This document shows, piece by piece, positions 45,256-64,000 of a stretch of DNA of 64,000 bases. Below the pieces are notes generated by a model that was not told the DNA's origin, made no database searches, and saw only the letters and a program-made list of their open reading frames with translations. Each line of letters begins with the position of its first letter. Position 1 is the first letter of the stretch. The DNA comes from Allolobophora icterica (Eukaryota; Annelida; Clitellata; Crassiclitellata; Lumbricidae), in contig OY744604.1 in assembly GCA_963556255.1 (NCBI GenBank), forward strand, positions 27,556,099 through 27,620,098. Direction: 5' to 3'. The translations under genes were made by a program, and so were the position numbers.

Positions 45256-46349
45256 ATTACAAGTAGGGGTCTTAAAATAAAACATCAAGATTAAACGCTA
45301 CACCACGCCATTCCTGCTATTGATCTCTCCAACCTATATGGCTTGTGCCACCGACATCCAAGTCAGCCGCCGAAGACTTGTCAGAACTTCGGAAGTTGAG
45401 AATTTCCAATGGTAGACGTGATTAGACACATCTAAGGCAGCCAAGCATATCACTGCAGTTTGCAACAAAATACCGCTAAATGAATAGTTTATACATTTCT
45501 CAGAGGCTAAGGGATGACAGACCTTTAAATAATTATATCTAGCTTGGACTGCATCAACCTTTTGTTAGGCAAACAAGACTGTTTATTTAATCACGGACCT
45601 CGGTGTCAGTGACCTCTGACCCCTTCTTGCCGGATTGGAAACCAGATCAGACACATGTGAAAGCTCTGCGACTGTGCAAAGGAAACAAGCAAATTTCTAA
45701 CTGTGAATTGAACATATTATATTATAAATGCCAAGTTAACGAAGGCGCACGGACATACGACCAGCAGAGGCATATGGTACTTAAGTTTAGGATAAGACAG
45801 TTAACCTATGGTAAGTAAATCTGCGACGGTTCAAGACTCACTATTACATGTAATAGTAATAAATATTGTAACCGCAAGACTTCACATCGACACGGGTAAA
45901 ACCCGGTATACCCATACCCATGATGCCTCTACCCTACTCGTAACCGTCTCATGAGATACGTATATGACCCGTACCCGATCCAGGGTCGAAAACTGAAAAC
46001 TCCAGGGGACGGGTAAATAGTGCTGGACTAGTGGAGTGCTGTTTCATAGGTCCACAGTCGAGAATTCCATTAGAGGAGTAAATTTAAAACAGCTCAATTC
46101 AGTTCGGTCTACTGAATCATGAAATCTACACATGCAATCTGCAATGGTTGCTGGAACTTTCCTTTCCCATTGAATCAAGCTCTTCATCGTGAAAATACGA
46201 TCCACATTGGACCTTGTAGGAGTGAGAAAGCTCTGTTCCATACGCCATACGAAAAATGTGCTTCCTGGACCCAATTAAGAAGATACTTTCAATAATCTTC
46301 CCCGGTACGTATAGGTGGGTAATACTGCAGCAGTTGTTACAATCTAAGC

Positions 46350-47793
46350 CAGTGGTTCTCAACTTTTTTTTTACATCGAACCCACTATGCAACATCTGTA
46401 TGTCAACGCGATCCACCCCACTGAAATCCAAGGAAACCCATGCGTTTCGCGACTAAATATTCAGACCATAATAGCGCATAACTATAAAATAAATAAAATC
46501 GTATTAAAATTACAGAATTTAAGAAGAAAAATAGCTTAAAAACTCACCTGTATTGTTTGTGACATCAAAACAGGACGATTAATGTGATGGCTGAGCTTGC
46601 ATTCTGGTCAGAACTCATAAGTTGGTCAAAACATGGGTTGATGTCTGAAAGACACATTCTTAAATATTTATTCACGAAGAGCTTGTTCCTGTATTTAGTC
46701 TTGATTGCAGTCATAGCTGAAAAACAGGTCTCACAGAGCCCTGTACGTAGTTGAAAATGGCGACAGCGCTGACATATCCTCATCAGAAAGTTGTGGATAA
46801 TCCGCTGTAGCATGAAGCCAAAACCTGACAGACAAACTTCTTTAAATGTTGTTCTGAGCGTTCTATCGCAGGATAGTTCTATCAGTTGAGACTCTTTCTC
46901 CACAGACAGTGAAAATTTGCTACCATCTGCTTCAAATGGGTTTCGCACGCAGTCATATTCTTCTGCGAAATCAGTTGGAAAATAATAAATAAACTTTAGC
47001 GTAATTAATTATTTTTAGCATTTCGAAACAATGAATAGCGTAAATAATTATTTCATCCAGTTTCTCGTTTGAACTGTTTTCATCGACCTTCCAGCTTCTA
47101 TTTTAGTTTTAATATTACACGTTTCAATCGTTCATCCATCCAGCACAGTTTTTTTTAGCTCATTTTCATCGCACATCCAGCTTCCAGTCTGATTTCTATT
47201 TTCATCGCTCATCCACCAGTTTGATTACGCTAAAGCGAACGCGGACATTTGGTCCAATAATTAATTACGCTAAAGCGTACGTTTACCCCAGTCTGAATCA
47301 ACCAAGTGATCAATTTTGCCAGTGTAGACTTCTTTTTAAAAGAAATGCATATATTTCACTCATGACAACTAACGAACGAAACAACAGGCGAACGTGGTGT
47401 GAATCCGGTTCGGAACAAGATTTCAAACATACGTGTATTAAGCGCACTAGTTTTGATAAAATTAACAATTCGGCTCATCAGGACGTTTTCTTCTCAAATA
47501 TTTACTCACTTCGAAAACGACATTTCCTTTATAAAATATTGAATTCTAGCAAACTATGATAGACTAGAAACATAAAATTCAAAAGATAACGGTAGGCCCT
47601 ACTAACCGACGAAAACAAGTGAACCTCGGAACTAAAAGAGTCCACAAAAATAGACTGTCCGATTTTATAGCGCAATATTTTAAACGTTGCAAATTACGAT
47701 CACGTGACAATGTTTCAGTGAGAAAAATTGCGATTGCCAGAAAAAAATTGGCGACAAACTTGCGGGTCGCGACCCATTGGGTGAGAATCGCTA
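46350..47793 (-). mobile_element. hAT element of the ZBED5-like type, transposase relic
   Basis: The left end is CAGTGGTTCTCAAC and the right end, inverted, TAGCGATTCTCACCCAATGG. The minus strand encodes WIRNPF-like RNPFEADGSKFSLSV, then LCETCFSAMTAIKTKYRNKL and LRMCLSDINPCFDQL. The C-E-x-x-FSA-x-x-x-IKTK(Y)R pattern marks the ZBED5/GTF2IRD2-like branch of hAT. The rest of the transposase is lost, and I could not find a clean 8-bp duplication. Confidence 0.65.
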
Positions 47794-47799
47794 TTATGC

Positions 47800-48840
47800 G
47801 GTTTTTCAATTGATCGAGTCAGTTGGGGCGGAAACAGTATTCCAGACGCTGTTGAAATTGTTTGAATATAGAAAGATCCTACGCAATTTCGGCTTTTATA
47901 GGCTATGGCTTAACAACACATTTTCATTTACATAAGATGCATTGAAAGTAGAACACTTGACATAGGTATATCATACTGTAAAAGAATGCAAAATAATGCT
48001 AATCTAATGTTGATTGACCTTTGTATTCAGTGGACATCTCAGCTCCCTGAGTAAACTTAAGACTTGACGAGAAAGCTATGCTCAACCCGGGTGCTGCGCC
48101 AAAGAGTTTCACAGACCTGCTCTAGGGGTGCCTTGTCTGTAATTTTAGTGCAGCTTTTACTGACAAAAAATTTAGAAAGCCACTGATTATCGCTACTATT
48201 TTTAAAAGTTAAAGTAGTGTTGAAATAGTTACAACACTGAGGCTGAATAACCTACTCGTCTTTTACAGAAAGAACTAACTGGAAGGAACACACGTCAAAT
48301 GATGGCCAGGTGCCTTTGACTGAATGATTTTCAATTGCTCTGAAAAACGTTGGAAACCACTGGCGTTGATAGTTGAATGAGACAAGGTGTGCTAGATAAC
48401 AACTGATCAAACAGTGTTTGTAGCTGAATGAATTGGACATCTACTGGATCAGCGATGTTCCCGAAGCGGGTAAATGTAAATGTAGGCCTAAATGTTCGCG
48501 ATTTTCTGTAGCGACCGTATAATTATGGCCTCTACACTGCTCATTTTTCAATGAATTGATCGGGTACAAACAACCACGAAAGAGGCGTACGGTACATTAA
48601 GGGTTCGATGGCAGCGCGAAGTCGACATGGCATTGATCCAACTGATTGACTGTTTGATTGATTGATGATAATATAATTAATAAAATTTGATTTAAGCCTA
48701 TTGCTTCATTCACGGAGTATGTCCGTTCGCCTCTATCTAACTGTCTGTCTCTCTGCTCTGTTACTTCTATCTTTTACTTTCACTCTATCTAAAGTATACG
48801 CCTATCAAGAGTGTCTGTGTTTCTGTTTATCTGTGCACCC
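47800..48840. other. Intergenic sequence, nothing recognised
   Basis: No gene found. The octamer TAGGCCTA occurs at 48483. Confidence 0.3.
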
Positions 48841-50320
<1,480 letters not shown>

Positions 50321-50349
50321 ACAACACGTCAGAGTCATTCAAAAAGTAA

Positions 50350-50355
50350 TTTAAT
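50350..50355 (-). promoter_or_regulatory. Candidate polyadenylation signal, minus ABCA copy
   Basis: ATTAAA on the minus strand about 125 bp after the stop lies in the 3' UTR block shared with the plus copy and is followed by TGACTCTGACGTGTTGT. Its conservation between paralogs supports a role, but the hexamer is short. Confidence 0.4.
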
Positions 50356-50477
50356 GGAAACAAACTGTAAGGATTCTATTATGGATTATCAACGGCATAG
50401 TTGTTTTATCTTCTTATGTTTTTGTAGTTTCACAATGTAAAAATCAGATCAATAGAATCTGACGAGGTGTCTTCTTC

Positions 50478-64000
<13,523 letters not shown>

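Overview
The window is animal nuclear DNA: GT-AG introns, long introns filled with retrotransposons and DNA transposons, microsatellites, and fragments of LINEs, SINEs and hAT, Tc1/mariner and MULE-like elements. The transposon mix and the frequent octamer TAGGCCTA suggest a marine invertebrate, perhaps a deuterostome. That placement is a guess. There is no operon, CRISPR array or bacterial gene.

The only host genes I can support are two copies of one ABCA3-like ABC transporter (a full-length family of membrane lipid exporters), arranged tail to tail. The plus-strand copy occupies 2398-42011: ten exons from the end of NBD1 through the second membrane domain and NBD2 to the stop codon. The minus-strand copy occupies 64000-50478: six exons from the second membrane domain to the stop. 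Both 5' parts lie outside the window. Intron phases match throughout the shared part, exon lengths are equal or differ by multiples of three (except one exon), and intron and 3' UTR sequence is also shared, so the pair comes from an inverted segmental duplication. The exception is the exon carrying NBD2, 698 nt in the plus copy and 700 nt in the minus copy. The missing two bases put a TGA in the frame predicted by the upstream exon, so the plus copy may be a young pseudogene, or the assembly may hold an error.

Layout. 1-2397: hAT and LINE debris and a hAT MITE. 2398-15078: NBD1 exons and linker exon, with introns holding L2-like and RTE-like LINEs. 15079-26002: a 10.9-kb intron with a TIR element, a MULE remnant with unusual repeat-built ends, a SINE, a hAT MITE and nested repeats. 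26003-28726: second membrane domain. 28727-36722: intron with an unclassified TIR transposon, a LINE and an LTR-like block. 36723-42011: NBD2. 42012-50477: intergenic, with a foldback element, hAT remnants, a SINE and a (CT)n tract. 50478-64000: minus copy, with an intact mariner-like (DD37D) transposase in its last intron, nested LINEs, and a second copy of the unclassified transposon at the same intron position as in the plus copy.

The most useful observations come from comparing the two gene copies, which act as each other's control for insertions, frameshifts and intron change, and from several transposons with recognisable target-site duplications. I found no convincing new multi-gene system.
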